NCBI GenBank assembly: GCA_000482145.1
Contig: AUXH01000220.1
Location: forward strand, 1 to 27,172
Length of the DNA: 27,172 bases
Direction: 5' to 3'
DNA from: Strigomonas culicis
Taxonomy: Eukaryota; Euglenozoa; Kinetoplastea; Trypanosomatida; Trypanosomatidae
The stretch's first letter is position 1. Every line of letters starts with the position of its first letter. Under the pieces are notes generated by a model. The model was not told the origin of the DNA and made no database searches. It saw only the letters and a list, made by a program, of their open reading frames with translations. The translations under genes and the position numbers were made by a program. Of the stretch, positions 17,067 through 27,170 are shown piece after piece.

Positions 17067-18119
17067 GTTCTTTAACTGCACACATGATGGATGCCGACAG
17101 AAAAATGGAACATAACTGGGACAAGAACAGTATATGAGTATGACATTTATAGTTTCCATGATGCTGTTTTGCCCCCCTTTTCCCTTTTACAATTTATCCA
17201 GTAACAATGCAATGAGAAGGAGAGCACGCAGTTGTATGAGGGGATAATACCGGCGCTTGATAAGGAGCTACATACTAAGGTCAACCATAGCATCAAGCGG
17301 AACAACAACAATAACAACACAGCAACAAAAACAAAAATAAAAGAATCCAAGATTATCAACAATAATAATAAAAAAAAAGGAGTAGCATTCCCCCCTTTTT
17401 TTTCCGTGCGTTGAGACTGATACAAGTAAATAGAAAACATCAACAGCGACAAACCTTTGTCCACATATGTAACGCAACATTGAGGAACATGAACAGCAAC
17501 TCAAAAGCATCAACAACAGCAACAACAACGGAAATAGGGTACATGTAACAACAAGAGCTAACTTTTCAGGAAAAAAAATAATAGTTGTGTTATTGACTTC
17601 TTGTTTTTCAAAACAAAGGAAAGGGCAAATCTGACACATTACTTCAGTACCATTTCTTTTTCCCTCTTTTTTGCATCACTTACTGTTGTTAACACAAAAC
17701 ACTTGCTTTCTTTTTTTCCTTTTTGTTCTTATCTTACAGAAGAAAGTGAGGAATATATTTCTTCTTGTTCTTTTCGATTCTTTTCCTCCAGTTACCATGA
17801 ACACGATTCAAAGCAGCTTCCAATTATATTTGGCTATCATACATGGTAATACACAAAAGGTACGGTATGTTAAAAGCTAAACTTTTTAAAATTTCAATAA
17901 AGAGTGAATAATAATAATAATATCAAGCAAACGTAAAAAAAAAAATAGCAAAAGAAAAAAGAGAACTGGAGTAGACCTATCCTTTTCACTTTGAACTGTA
18001 AAAAAACTGTATATATTTCTTTTATAAGCCTGTTTATATTTCCTTTGTCTGTTGTCGTTGTTTCATTTTTGTTCAGTTTTCAACTTGCCTTGGGTAATCA
18101 CGCACCCACGTATATATAA

Positions 18120-18139
18120 ATATACATATATATGTATAT
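18120..18139. repeat. Perfect 20-bp AT palindrome
   Basis: The sequence ATATACATATATATGTATAT is its own reverse complement. It sits inside a longer TA/TG-rich run (18,108-18,146) and could extrude as a cruciform or just be a degenerate microsatellite. Confidence 0.8.
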
Positions 18140-18187
18140 ATGTATTGTTTCACGTTTGCTTGTTTTCTTGTATGTTTTCCAGCAGTC

Positions 18188-18245
18188 ACGGTAAGTCGGA
18201 CTTTTTTTTGTTCTTTCATTTTTTTTAAATATTAGTTCTTAACAG
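18188..18245 (+). promoter_or_regulatory. Polypyrimidine tract and AG in mid-intergenic DNA
   Basis: T-rich run (18,201-18,240) ending in TTCTTAACAG, with AG at 18244-18245. This is a credible SL acceptor 28 nt before the ATG of the small candidate gene. It is 700 nt upstream of the CEP290-like start, so it probably serves something else. Confidence 0.4.
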
Positions 18246-18273
18246 GAGGAAGTGATAGGAGTATAGCTTGTCG

Positions 18274-18483
18274 ATGAAAGTATCGCCACACAATTGTTTT
18301 GTTGACAAAAAAAAAAGACTAACAAAAATGAGAGAATCATCAACAGTAAAACAACAACAAAAAAATACAATAACATTATACCTTTTGAATTATTTACGGT
18401 GGTTTATTTTCTTGATGTTGACAATACTTTTCATGTGCCTTCTTTCCACGGAAACGGTAATTATAATAAGAAAGAGTATTTAG
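18274..18483 (+). CDS. Candidate small membrane protein, 69 aa
   Basis: Uncertain gene. The ATG-started frame codes for 69 residues: a basic, polar first half with a Gln/Lys-rich stretch (about residues 25-33), then one hydrophobic segment at about 36-60 (LYLLNYLRWFIFLMLTILFM), then a short tail ending RKSI. That is a tail-anchored layout. In favour: a good acceptor directly upstream, and the gap would otherwise be oddly long. Against: the DNA is T-rich, which produces Leu/Phe/Ile by chance, and no homolog is recognised. Confidence 0.3.
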   Translation: MKVSPHNCFVDKKKRLTKMRESSTVKQQQKNTITLYLLNYLRWFIFLMLTILFMCLLSTETVIIIRKSI

Positions 18484-18900
18484 GCGAGCTTAATAAATGT
18501 AGCTTTTGCATTGATATATGTATTTGAAAGTTTTGAAAGTGACTGTTAGCTTTACTACGTTTCAATTATAAATCAAAACAGTAGTTTCGGTGTATTAAAA
18601 AAAAAAGAATGATTACCTCAACATTGTTATTGTTTTCACTACTTGTTACAGTGACCTTCTATAATTTATGCCAAATGAGATGTTTTCAAACACACATGCG
18701 TATTTTTTCTCCTAACTCTCGCATCTATTCTTAGCTTTCATATTATTAGTGGGCGAGTATCTAAAGTTTTTTTTTTGAATTTCTTCTTGATCATACTGTC
18801 TGGTCACCTTCCTTTGGTATTATCACGATTTTGATCATTTTCATTTTTTTTTTCGGATTAGAGTACTGCTTATTTTTGTGTTTTAGAAGATTTGGTGTTC

Positions 18901-18935
18901 CTGTTACTTTTTTTTTTGTGCTAACATTTTTATAG
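18901..18935 (+). promoter_or_regulatory. Predicted SL trans-splice acceptor of the CEP290-like gene
   Basis: T-rich run ending in TTTTTATAG, with AG at 18934-18935, 10 nt before the ATG. An alternative AG lies at 18885-18886 (TGTTTTAG), giving a 60-nt leader, a more usual length. Confidence 0.5.
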
Positions 18936-18945
18936 AAAAGGGGAA

Positions 18946-21900
18946 ATGTCTTCGGACTACTCTTATTCCTACTCTTATTCGGAGGAGGTTGACGTAGATG
19001 AATATGGCCCCATGTGGGACCAAATAGCCCGAATGCCCTTTGACCACTTGCAAGAAACGGACAATTTCACTTACATCAATAAGGTCATATCACTGATCGC
19101 CAAATACAATTTCTCTGTCGGCGACTACCATATGAGTGACAAACAATTTACCATTCATCTGGCAAAGTTGCTTAAATTAATATCATCCAAGTGTGCATCA
19201 AGGATTAGCGAGCTGGAAAAAGAATGCAGCAAAACGGGGAAGGACAAGGAGGAAGAAATGCGTGTTCTAAAAAAAAAGCTAGATGCACAAAATGAAGAGA
19301 TTTTGCGGCTTCGAGAGGATCTTGAGAGCCAAGTGTCGCGACGCGAAACGCTAAAGGCGCAAGGTGCTCCCACCCTTTTTGCTGATAGTAATCAAGAGAT
19401 CAAGAATTTAAAGGAGGAAAACAATAAGCTGACCATGGAGCTTAACCGAATGCGTCGCACAGTAGACGAGTTGCGCCAGCAGCAACAAACACGATTAGAA
19501 GACTGCGCTAGAGTTAACTTGGATACGGAAAAGACACAACTAGAATACAAGCACCTCGTAGCTCGTCACAAGCGACTCCTTGAAAAATCGGCTAAAACAG
19601 AGGAATTGCTAGAAGAAATGCGCAAGTCCGATCGCCAAAAACGCCACCGCGAGGACACCGACTTGGACAAGCTTCGTCAGAAGGTGCAATCGTTACAAGA
19701 AGAAAACTTGAAGCTTGTCGAGTCACGTGATAGAGCAGAGGAGCTTTGCGAAAGACGAGAGTCTGAAACACTCCGAGACATGCAAGAATTGAAACGGTTG
19801 TCACAGGAGCTTATCAGTGAAGAAAAAGAGAAACTTAAAGCAGTGTCGGATGCCTTGAATAAGGAAATCGAAGATCGCTACGCTCAAATCGCCGAATTAG
19901 AGGAGGAGCTTCGTGAAAAAAGCGATGAAAATGACTCGTTGCGTGAGCAAATGCAAAAACTTTCCAGCATTCCCAAGCGCCACTTTGATGATGATAAGTC
20001 CGGCTCGTCATCCTCTTCCGCAACGCCCAGAGACACAGAAGAGCTGGATGCGCCTTTGGCCATTTCAGGTAAAGGAGCCGCTGAACTGAAGCGCTTAGAG
20101 CGGGAAAATGATGATCTAGCAGCAGAGGTGGAACAACTAGAAATGCGAAATGATGCATTTGAAGAGGAAAACATGCGCCTCAACCGCCTCCTCAGAGATC
20201 TCGAAGGCGGCGATGAAGGGCTCTTACGCCTGCGACACCAGATTGAGGACTCCACTCGCACAGTCGAAATACTGCAAAGCGAGAACTCGCAGCTGCGGGA
20301 ACGGCTAAATGGTATGCAAGACTCGCTTACCTTTACCGCTGCCTTGCAGGAGTTGTGTAAACGCGTTGGCGTCACTGAGGAGGAAATCAATAGCCTGCGC
20401 CCGCAGAACGCGGTTGCGTTTAGTGAGATGGATACGCTCCGTGAAGAGCTTAGTATTCTCAAGGAAGAAGTGGAGTGGCTTGAACGTGAAAGACGGTACT
20501 GGATGAATAAGGTTCGGCTGCAGCCCCTTATGGACACGAAGCTGCGTTTCGAATTGGGGCTCTCCTCTGAGCAGCTGCGCCAACTGGATGAGCTGGTCGA
20601 CCAGATGAAGGAGGGGCGAATAGTGGTCGAGGACACGGATACCGACTACAAGGAAAAGTACTTTCAGGAGCTCCAAAAGCGACGCAAAGACGCGGAGCAG
20701 TTCAGCGAGTACGTCAAGTCGCGCATCGACGACGCGATTGAGCGCACCTTCGGCGAGGCCACTGCAGGGGATGCAGCGGCGGCGCTCAGTGCCCTCAAGG
20801 AGCACATTGACCTCATCGCCGGTGGACGCCTCGGCACAGTCTTTGGAGGTGTAGCGGCGCCGGGCGAAGTGAAGAGCATGACGCACCGCCTGGACCAATC
20901 TGCTCTGACCATCAAGGACAACTCGGAGGTTATTATGGACTTGCGCGAAAAACTGTCCGCTGCCATCGCAGAGCGTGACGCGGTGTGCAAGGAGCGTGAC
21001 CAATACCGTGGAGCTATCTTTCAAGCTGCCGGCGTGGATGATGAAGACGACAACGCGAAACGGCTGGACTCTGACACGAATCCTGCCGAGGACGGTGCTG
21101 GCAGTGGTGGCGGTGGCGGCATTCATCTGAGCAACGCTAAGTGGATGACAGTTTCTAAGACACTCCGAGACCAACTGGATGCTAAGGACAATCTAATTGC
21201 TTCATTGGGCGAGAAAATGAAGGATCTGCAGGAGAGAATCCAAGGGCTGCAGCAGAACGTTAGTACGCACAGCGAGTCTGTTGAGACCCTCACACGCGAA
21301 AACGAAACCTTGAAGAATCAGGTTTCCGCTGTGAGTGAGATGAACGAGGAGCTGGCTGGTGAAAACAACCAACTGAAGAAGGTGAACAAGGAAGTGACTG
21401 AGTCGATCGAGCGGCTGAATCAGGGCAGTAGTCGCGATGTGCTGCAGAAAATCGTCTTGCTGAGACGGAGGGAGGCTACGCTGATGCAGAGGCTTCGACG
21501 TGCGCTCGTATCGCAAGAGGAAGCCGCCAAAGCTGAGCAAACGATGCGCCGTACGATGCAGCTGACATTTCAGTCCATGCAAGAGGCCTTTGAAGGCACC
21601 TCCACCGGGTTTGTGTTGCCTCCCTCCTCCGCCACACACAACACGGAAGAAGAAATGCTCAGCTTCCTTCAGAGCTCTGCAAACGGCGTGCTGATGGGAC
21701 GACTGTGCCGCGAGGACAGTCGCCACCTCTTGCATCTTCAGCAAGTTTACCACCACATGGATCAATTCGAAGAGATCACGGCGCTCCGCGTCACCGCGAA
21801 GCAGCGCCAGAAGGAGAAGGAGGAGCTCGCTCGTCAGTTAGACGAACAGAGGGTAGAGATCGAGACACTCAAAGTAGCCGCCCACACGGGTAGCAGCGGA

Positions 21901-24900
21901 GGAGGTGAGAGCAGTGCAGCCAAGTGGGAGTCGGAGGCAACGTCATGGCGCCAGAAGTACACGCTGTGCCAGAAGCGCTTCGAGGACAAGGTGGCTGAAG
22001 TAGACCTGCTCGAGAAGGAGCTTGACGCATCGCGGGGGGAGTTGGTGGACATGAAGAACTACGTTTCCACGTTGCTCCAGGAGGAGGAGGCCGCGCAGCC
22101 GCACAATGTGCCCAAGACCGCAGCACCACTGCAGACAGCAGAGGGAGCGGGTACCGCTGCGACTGCGACAACCGCGAAGGAAGACGCTGGCGTGCCGAGG
22201 CGGACGACACCGGACGGTGTGGCACACGCGAGTCGCATGGAGCGCGAGGTGGCGCGTCTCAAGTCCATCAACTTGGGCCTCTTGCATCACTCAATGGACT
22301 TGCAAGCCACGGTAAAGTCACTCGAGGTGGATTTGGAAGGGAAACGGCAAGAAATCCTACTCATTAAGGATTCGGGGAACGCCAACCTCGTCAGCGACTT
22401 TGTCAGCGCCGCAATACGAGAGCACACAGCCCTCCGACGCCAAAGCGAACTCGCACTCATTCAGACCAAGCGTGCTAAGATGCAACTCGCCGCCACAGAG
22501 GCGAACTACCATATTGTGTCCAACGAGGCGACCGCCTACAAGCTCAGTGCGTACAGACTCTATCGCAAGTATGTGGACCAGATGGTCTCTGTCGTCGACT
22601 ACCTGCGCTACATGCAGCGCTCCTCTAAGGGTGCGCTCACGCCCCACCGCGCGGAGGTGATGGACCGCCGATACCGACAGTTACTGACTGAACTGCAGTC
22701 CGCCCAGTCGCACAACACGTCTTTGGCGATGCAGTTTTCCGATCAAAAGAATGCAATTACAACGTTGGAGCAGCAGATTGCCCTATCCAAGATTGGCGGC
22801 AACACCGAGCGGGACGACATGGTCGAGAAGCGGCTGCGCGAGGCGCGTGCTTCAGTGCGGGAGAGTGCGCGTTTGCTGGTGGAGGGGAAGGAAGAGTGCA
22901 AATATGCTGAAGCCAAGTCGCATCGCTTGGAGGCCTTCATCAAGCAACTGGAGGAGGAAATGACACGTCTAGAGTGGTGCTCGTGGAGCCTCTCTCCCCT
23001 GGATGATGCCGCACTCAACAATCTGCTGGCATTGAAGGAGACAGTGTTCTCCAAGGCGGAGGCACCCCCCGTCGCGATCCAGGCGGTGTACGACATGCCA
23101 ACCTTCCGGGGCGTTGGCGGTAACGACGACGCGGACGTCGCAGTGCGCGAGTACAAGGCAGTTGCCTTGAAGCAGGCGGAGTATGCCCGTGAATGCACCA
23201 ACCTACGCAAGGCCCTGACCGACGCTGAGGTTGAGAACAAGAAGTCTGCCGCTACCATTGCTGAGCTTCGCGACGAGCTGGTGCGCTTGGACGAACGGGT
23301 GACCTTCTACCAAAGTCAGCTGGACACCGAGCGCACGAAGGCGGAGGCACGGGAGACCCGCCTCGTCAAGGCCCACGAGACGCAGGCCGACGTGGCTCGC
23401 CGGGCGACCGAGCACAACAGCTCGTGCTTGCGGGACATGCTTCAGAAGAAGGAGCTGACGATCCAGCAGCTGCAGGAGCAGCTGCGTGTGGAGCGTCAAA
23501 AGTACGCGGAGCACCAATTGGAGGAGTCGTCGCGGATGGAACTGCTGCACGGGCACATGTTCAAAGAAAACGAGGCCATGGTGGAGCGCTTTAAGGAGCT
23601 TATCTCTGGCGTCGGTCAGTCGCTGGCGCTCGGCAGCGGAGCCGGCGGTCCACTCGTGGTGCTCGGCGGCGAGGACAATGCCACCTTGTCTGATCAGTTG
23701 CGAGGACTCACCAAGGAAACGATTCGTCTGCAATCGGAGCTCAGTAACGCAAAGCGAACCATCATCATTTTGGAATCTCAGCTCGAGCATCAAATCGAAT
23801 TAGCCCAAAAGACTGCTTTACCTGAAGCACTGGCACCTGCGTCGGCGCCGCGCTCTTCCGTAGTTTCACAGGCAGAGGCACAGCCTCACGAACAGCCTCA
23901 TGCACCGACGGCACCTGAAGCGCACCCCTCCTCGCCCACTGTGCGAGATGCACCACACACACAGCCGTATGCGCAGACTGTTCTTGCCGGTCCGTCGTAC
24001 TCGGAGACCGCACCACAGCCCTCGGAAGTGCGGACCCTCGAGGCCATCCCGCGGACTCCTTCCGCCCAGACGGACGCCTTGACGGGTATTATCCGCAACC
24101 AGGGCGCCATGATTGAGAGTCTGCGCCAACGTGAACTGAGCTTATCCGAAGAGGTGAACCGCGAAAAGCAGCTTCGTCTGTCGACCGAGAAGCTGCTCGA
24201 CGAGCTCAACATGCGGGCGGCGGAGAAGGGCGGTAGACTGGAGTTACTCTCCAGCGTCGCCAACGCGTCCGAACCGCCGTTGGTGCAGGAGCTGCGCGCG
24301 CAGCTGGCCGGCGCGGAGCAGGCACTCCAGATGGCAAAGGAGCAGCTGGCGGTCGAGCGCGGTGTGACGCGGCAGCTGCAGCTGGATGCCGAGGGCTGGA
24401 GAGCCCATCTGCAAGCCCTGCAGTCCCAGACCACTACCCAGCAGATAGACGTGGATCAATCGAAGCGTCTTGCTCAGCTCAACGAGGAGCTGCAAAAGGA
24501 TCTCAACCTCATGAAGGACCAGAACGACAAGTTGGTGGTCGCCGCGACGGTGCTGCGCCAAAAGCTGATGGACGAGGCGCAGCGCGACGGAGAGTCATCG
24601 CGGCAGCGGCAGCAAGAGGTCGCTCTGGCGCAGCGCATGGGCTCCATTCAACAAGAGTCGCTGGAGCACATGAAGGTGCTCGATCGGCGTGTCAAGACCA
24701 TCCAAAGAGAGCTCAACGAGAAGGTCCTTAAGGAGAAGGAGATGCTGACGAAGCATGAGGAGGCGCAGCGGCTAGTCTACCAACTGCACCAACAGCTGCG
24801 GCAAAAGGAGCGCGAGATTGCGGAGCTCAAGTCCGGCAGGCCATCGGCGGCAGCTGCACCTGCTGGGGGGTCTTCCCGTAGTGGGACACCCCTGCCACCA

Positions 24901-26679
24901 TCGAACACCGTGGGGGCGGGTAGCGGCGCTGGCGGTGATGCAAGTGTTGGCGGCGGTGGTTTGGTTTCGGACAAAGGCATCCAGACGCTCGTGTCCGCCG
25001 AGGCAGCAAGGGGCGGCACCGAGTGGCCCCTGTGGGACGCGCCGTTCCGCCCGATGCTGACCGCGTCGCAAACGGCATCGCCGATACCGCCTGCCGCTCT
25101 GACCGGCACACCGTTACCGTCTGCAGCACTGCAAAGCCAGGAGACGGCGAGCACCATACATCCCACCACATTCGTCGGCAGCAGCGTCGGCAGGCGCGGC
25201 GTGGCGCCTCCCGTGAACGAGCAGGAGGCTCTGCTCCAGCCCCAAATTGCCGGCCTTGTGCAGCGGGAGATTCAAAAGAACCAACGCGATAACTTGAGTG
25301 AGCTCTCCACCCTGAGGAGCAACGTCACCCGCCTCGAGCAGGACATCTTGGAAGCGCGCGAGTACGTGAAGGGCGAGCGGGAGACTGCTCGTAGCCTGCG
25401 CTCGCAGCTCGCTGCTCTCCGGAAGGAAAAGGAGGAGGCGGAGGGCAGCCTCGCTCAAGAGGTCATCACCGCCCACCGCCTGCGCGCCGAGGCAGAGGCG
25501 GAAGTGAGTCGCCTCCGCCGTGATGGTGCTAGCGCCACACACTCCGCCAGTGCCCGGCCACCCAGCACAGATGCACAGGCCGCTACCGTAATACGTTTGC
25601 AAAAGCGCGTGGAGGAGTTGGAGCGCAGCCTTGCGGAGCCGTGGAGCCGCGGCACGGAACACTCTCCAAGCCCGGATGTGGTGCTAAGTGGGCTCCAGCC
25701 GGAGGACGTGGCGTCCAGCGTGGACGTGCGTAACCATGTCAAGCAGCTGATGCGCCTAGAGGAGGTCAACGACGAACTCCGTCGAAAGATACAGGTAGAG
25801 ATGGCCGTGAAGGAGAACGAGCTGCGCAACGAAATATCGATGCTGCAGTTCACACTGCGTCGCATCGCGACCGACTTGGCACTGACCAAGAACATGCCGC
25901 TGGATCGCATCATGCAGGTGTACGGATGTCCTAGTGTCCCGGACGAGAAGAAGATCAGTGAGCTGGAGTCCGAGCTGCTCAAGAAGTCGAGCACCATTGT
26001 GGACCTCCGATTCGAGGAGGAGTCCCTGCGTATACAGAAGAACAGACTGTCGCGCCATTTGGAGACGATACTGGCGGTGGACCGCTACCACAAGAAGCGC
26101 GCGGCGGAGAGTAAGGGTCCCATCATCACGAGTGATCAGACCGAAGCCTTACAGACGCTTGTGGAGAACATGAAGCTTGTGATTGAAAAGCTGCAACAGG
26201 AAAACACCGACCTCAAGTCTAAGCTGCCGTCGAACACGCGCTACGTGGAGATGCTGCGAGAGGTGAAGCAGCTTCGCGCGAAGGAAAAGGACCTCCAGGA
26301 GCAGCTCAGCAGCTCTCGCAAGCGTGGCTCCGCCGGCAGCGCCATGTCGCAACAGCAGATCAGCCTCCAACGCCGCCTGCTCACGGCACAGGCGACCGCT
26401 GAACAGTACCAGGCGGAGCTGGAGGATCTCCAGTTGCGCCTGGGCGCGGGGGCGACGGAGCCAGCCCACGGCGAGCCATGGCGGGCGGAGGCAGCGGAGA
26501 GGGACGTGCAGTGGACGGCCGCAGCCCCGCCGCCGCTGCCACGCGCGCCGTACCTTGCAAGTGTCGAGGTGGCAGGGCCGCAGCGCCGCCTGAGCAGTGG
26601 CGCCGGTGCTGGTGCCAGCGGCGACACGATGACGGCGCACGCAGGCATGCATCATCACCACATCTCACGAAGGAAATAG
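18946..26679 (+). CDS. CEP290: CEP290-like giant coiled-coil protein (ciliary transition zone)
   Basis: 2,577 residues, close to human CEP290 (about 2,480), and almost wholly coiled coil. Three places match CEP290. (1) The N-terminus WDQIARMPFDHL (24-35) has the W-x2-I-x2-[VM]-x2-D-x-L pattern seen at the CEP290 start. (2) CKRVGVTEEEINSL (471-484), followed by a LKEEVEWLERERRYWMNKVR coil, parallels the RVGL...LLKEIESLEEERLDLKKKIR region. (3) MKLVIEKLQQENTDLK (2409-2424) parallels MKKVVEKVQRENEQLK near the CEP290 C-end, preceded by an NMPLDRIM (2316-2323) counterpart of GMTVDQVL. CEP290 builds the Y-links of the transition zone between basal body and axoneme. Distinct features are an N-terminal Ser-Tyr repeat (residues 5-12), two low-complexity Pro/Ala/Ser linkers (about 1626-1710 and 1964-2090), and a tail with four His. 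Codons shift from AT- to GC-ending along the gene. The start is the first ATG after the acceptor. Confidence 0.72.
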   Translation: MSSDYSYSYSYSEEVDVDEYGPMWDQIARMPFDHLQETDNFTYINKVISLIAKYNFSVGDYHMSDKQFTIHLAKLLKLISSKCASRISELEKECSKTGKDKEEEMRVLKKKLDAQNEEILRLREDLESQVSRRETLKAQGAPTLFADSNQEIKNLKEENNKLTMELNRMRRTVDELRQQQQTRLEDCARVNLDTEKTQLEYKHLVARHKRLLEKSAKTEELLEEMRKSDRQKRHREDTDLDKLRQKVQSLQEENLKLVESRDRAEELCERRESETLRDMQELKRLSQELISEEKEKLKAVSDALNKEIEDRYAQIAELEEELREKSDENDSLREQMQKLSSIPKRHFDDDKSGSSSSSATPRDTEELDAPLAISGKGAAELKRLERENDDLAAEVEQLEMRNDAFEEENMRLNRLLRDLEGGDEGLLRLRHQIEDSTRTVEILQSENSQLRERLNGMQDSLTFTAALQELCKRVGVTEEEINSLRPQNAVAFSEMDTLREELSILKEEVEWLERERRYWMNKVRLQPLMDTKLRFELGLSSEQLRQLDELVDQMKEGRIVVEDTDTDYKEKYFQELQKRRKDAEQFSEYVKSRIDDAIERTFGEATAGDAAAALSALKEHIDLIAGGRLGTVFGGVAAPGEVKSMTHRLDQSALTIKDNSEVIMDLREKLSAAIAERDAVCKERDQYRGAIFQAAGVDDEDDNAKRLDSDTNPAEDGAGSGGGGGIHLSNAKWMTVSKTLRDQLDAKDNLIASLGEKMKDLQERIQGLQQNVSTHSESVETLTRENETLKNQVSAVSEMNEELAGENNQLKKVNKEVTESIERLNQGSSRDVLQKIVLLRRREATLMQRLRRALVSQEEAAKAEQTMRRTMQLTFQSMQEAFEGTSTGFVLPPSSATHNTEEEMLSFLQSSANGVLMGRLCREDSRHLLHLQQVYHHMDQFEEITALRVTAKQRQKEKEELARQLDEQRVEIETLKVAAHTGSSGGGESSAAKWESEATSWRQKYTLCQKRFEDKVAEVDLLEKELDASRGELVDMKNYVSTLLQEEEAAQPHNVPKTAAPLQTAEGAGTAATATTAKEDAGVPRRTTPDGVAHASRMEREVARLKSINLGLLHHSMDLQATVKSLEVDLEGKRQEILLIKDSGNANLVSDFVSAAIREHTALRRQSELALIQTKRAKMQLAATEANYHIVSNEATAYKLSAYRLYRKYVDQMVSVVDYLRYMQRSSKGALTPHRAEVMDRRYRQLLTELQSAQSHNTSLAMQFSDQKNAITTLEQQIALSKIGGNTERDDMVEKRLREARASVRESARLLVEGKEECKYAEAKSHRLEAFIKQLEEEMTRLEWCSWSLSPLDDAALNNLLALKETVFSKAEAPPVAIQAVYDMPTFRGVGGNDDADVAVREYKAVALKQAEYARECTNLRKALTDAEVENKKSAATIAELRDELVRLDERVTFYQSQLDTERTKAEARETRLVKAHETQADVARRATEHNSSCLRDMLQKKELTIQQLQEQLRVERQKYAEHQLEESSRMELLHGHMFKENEAMVERFKELISGVGQSLALGSGAGGPLVVLGGEDNATLSDQLRGLTKETIRLQSELSNAKRTIIILESQLEHQIELAQKTALPEALAPASAPRSSVVSQAEAQPHEQPHAPTAPEAHPSSPTVRDAPHTQPYAQTVLAGPSYSETAPQPSEVRTLEAIPRTPSAQTDALTGIIRNQGAMIESLRQRELSLSEEVNREKQLRLSTEKLLDELNMRAAEKGGRLELLSSVANASEPPLVQELRAQLAGAEQALQMAKEQLAVERGVTRQLQLDAEGWRAHLQALQSQTTTQQIDVDQSKRLAQLNEELQKDLNLMKDQNDKLVVAATVLRQKLMDEAQRDGESSRQRQQEVALAQRMGSIQQESLEHMKVLDRRVKTIQRELNEKVLKEKEMLTKHEEAQRLVYQLHQQLRQKEREIAELKSGRPSAAAAPAGGSSRSGTPLPPSNTVGAGSGAGGDASVGGGGLVSDKGIQTLVSAEAARGGTEWPLWDAPFRPMLTASQTASPIPPAALTGTPLPSAALQSQETASTIHPTTFVGSSVGRRGVAPPVNEQEALLQPQIAGLVQREIQKNQRDNLSELSTLRSNVTRLEQDILEAREYVKGERETARSLRSQLAALRKEKEEAEGSLAQEVITAHRLRAEAEAEVSRLRRDGASATHSASARPPSTDAQAATVIRLQKRVEELERSLAEPWSRGTEHSPSPDVVLSGLQPEDVASSVDVRNHVKQLMRLEEVNDELRRKIQVEMAVKENELRNEISMLQFTLRRIATDLALTKNMPLDRIMQVYGCPSVPDEKKISELESELLKKSSTIVDLRFEEESLRIQKNRLSRHLETILAVDRYHKKRAAESKGPIITSDQTEALQTLVENMKLVIEKLQQENTDLKSKLPSNTRYVEMLREVKQLRAKEKDLQEQLSSSRKRGSAGSAMSQQQISLQRRLLTAQATAEQYQAELEDLQLRLGAGATEPAHGEPWRAEAAERDVQWTAAAPPPLPRAPYLASVEVAGPQRRLSSGAGAGASGDTMTAHAGMHHHHISRRK

Positions 26680-27023
26680 AGGGTGCGATGCACGTCCAAC
26701 GATTAAAGTGTGCCCCCTTACTGTTTTCTATTCATAGAGAGAATACCACATGTAGAATCGTATAAATGTATGTATGCGTATAATGTTCATTTGTCAATTA
26801 TTGTTTATTGTTTACTTGTGTCTTTTCAGCTCTGAATACCTATAGAAACTTCTTTCCGTTATTATATTAGACTTACCTTCTTTCTGACGTTTGAACAACG
26901 TCGTACATTAGTATATCATCCGCATATCGGTGTCTCTCCTGTCTCACACTTGGCTGGTCTAATTGATATAGTTCCGTCTCTGCAGTGAATGCATACATGT
27001 ACATTGGCTCTCTTGGAGGCGAT

Positions 27024-27079
27024 TGCTTTTATTTTCTTTTCGTCCTCTTCTTTTCCCTTTTCCCCTTTACTCTTCCGCA

Positions 27080-27081
<2 letters not shown>
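27024..27081 (+). promoter_or_regulatory. Predicted SL trans-splice acceptor of the next plus-strand gene
   Basis: Over 50 nt of almost pure pyrimidine (27,024-27,075), then CGCAAG with AG at 27080-27081. It is among the strongest acceptor-like sites in the window and is followed at once by the CA repeat. Confidence 0.55.

Positions 27082-27168
<87 letters not shown>
27082..27168. repeat. CA dinucleotide microsatellite, 87 nt
   Basis: An uninterrupted CA repeat of about 43 units reaching nearly to the window end. It would form the first part of the next transcript if the preceding AG is used. The true length may be misassembled, as with any long dinucleotide run. Confidence 0.95.

Positions 27169-27170
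<2 letters not shown>

Larger units (their letters stand above)
17067..18945. other. Long AT-rich intergenic, mostly UTR, with one candidate small gene
   Basis: 1.9 kb. The first part (17,290-17,560) is rich in AAC/CAA triplets and probably belongs to the phosphatase 3' UTR. The rest is T-rich with several polypyrimidine-AG sites. There is a 20-bp AT palindrome at 18,120-18,139. A small candidate gene lies at 18,274-18,483, just after a good acceptor. Other short frames (17,601-17,849 and 17,671-17,880) are T-rich and lack support. Confidence 0.5.

Noticed and set aside
18191..18245. GTAAGT followed by polypyrimidine and CAG, resembling a 55-nt cis-intron
   Set aside because: It is not inside a coding frame, is far shorter than the few known trypanosomatid introns, and the polypyrimidine-AG part is explained by trans-splicing.
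19884..21174. Long antisense frames (250 and 289 codons) opposite the CEP290-like gene
   Set aside because: Their composition mirrors the antisense of a coiled-coil gene (Ser/Leu/Arg-rich), with no domain or independent start signal, and they oppose the transcription direction of the cluster.
18946..26679. Kinesin, myosin or SMC identity for the giant coiled-coil protein
   Set aside because: No P-loop, motor head, or SMC hinge and head motifs. The terminal signatures fit CEP290 better.
26916..27164. Minus-strand frame with a Cys-Val repeat
   Set aside because: It is just the CA microsatellite read as codons.
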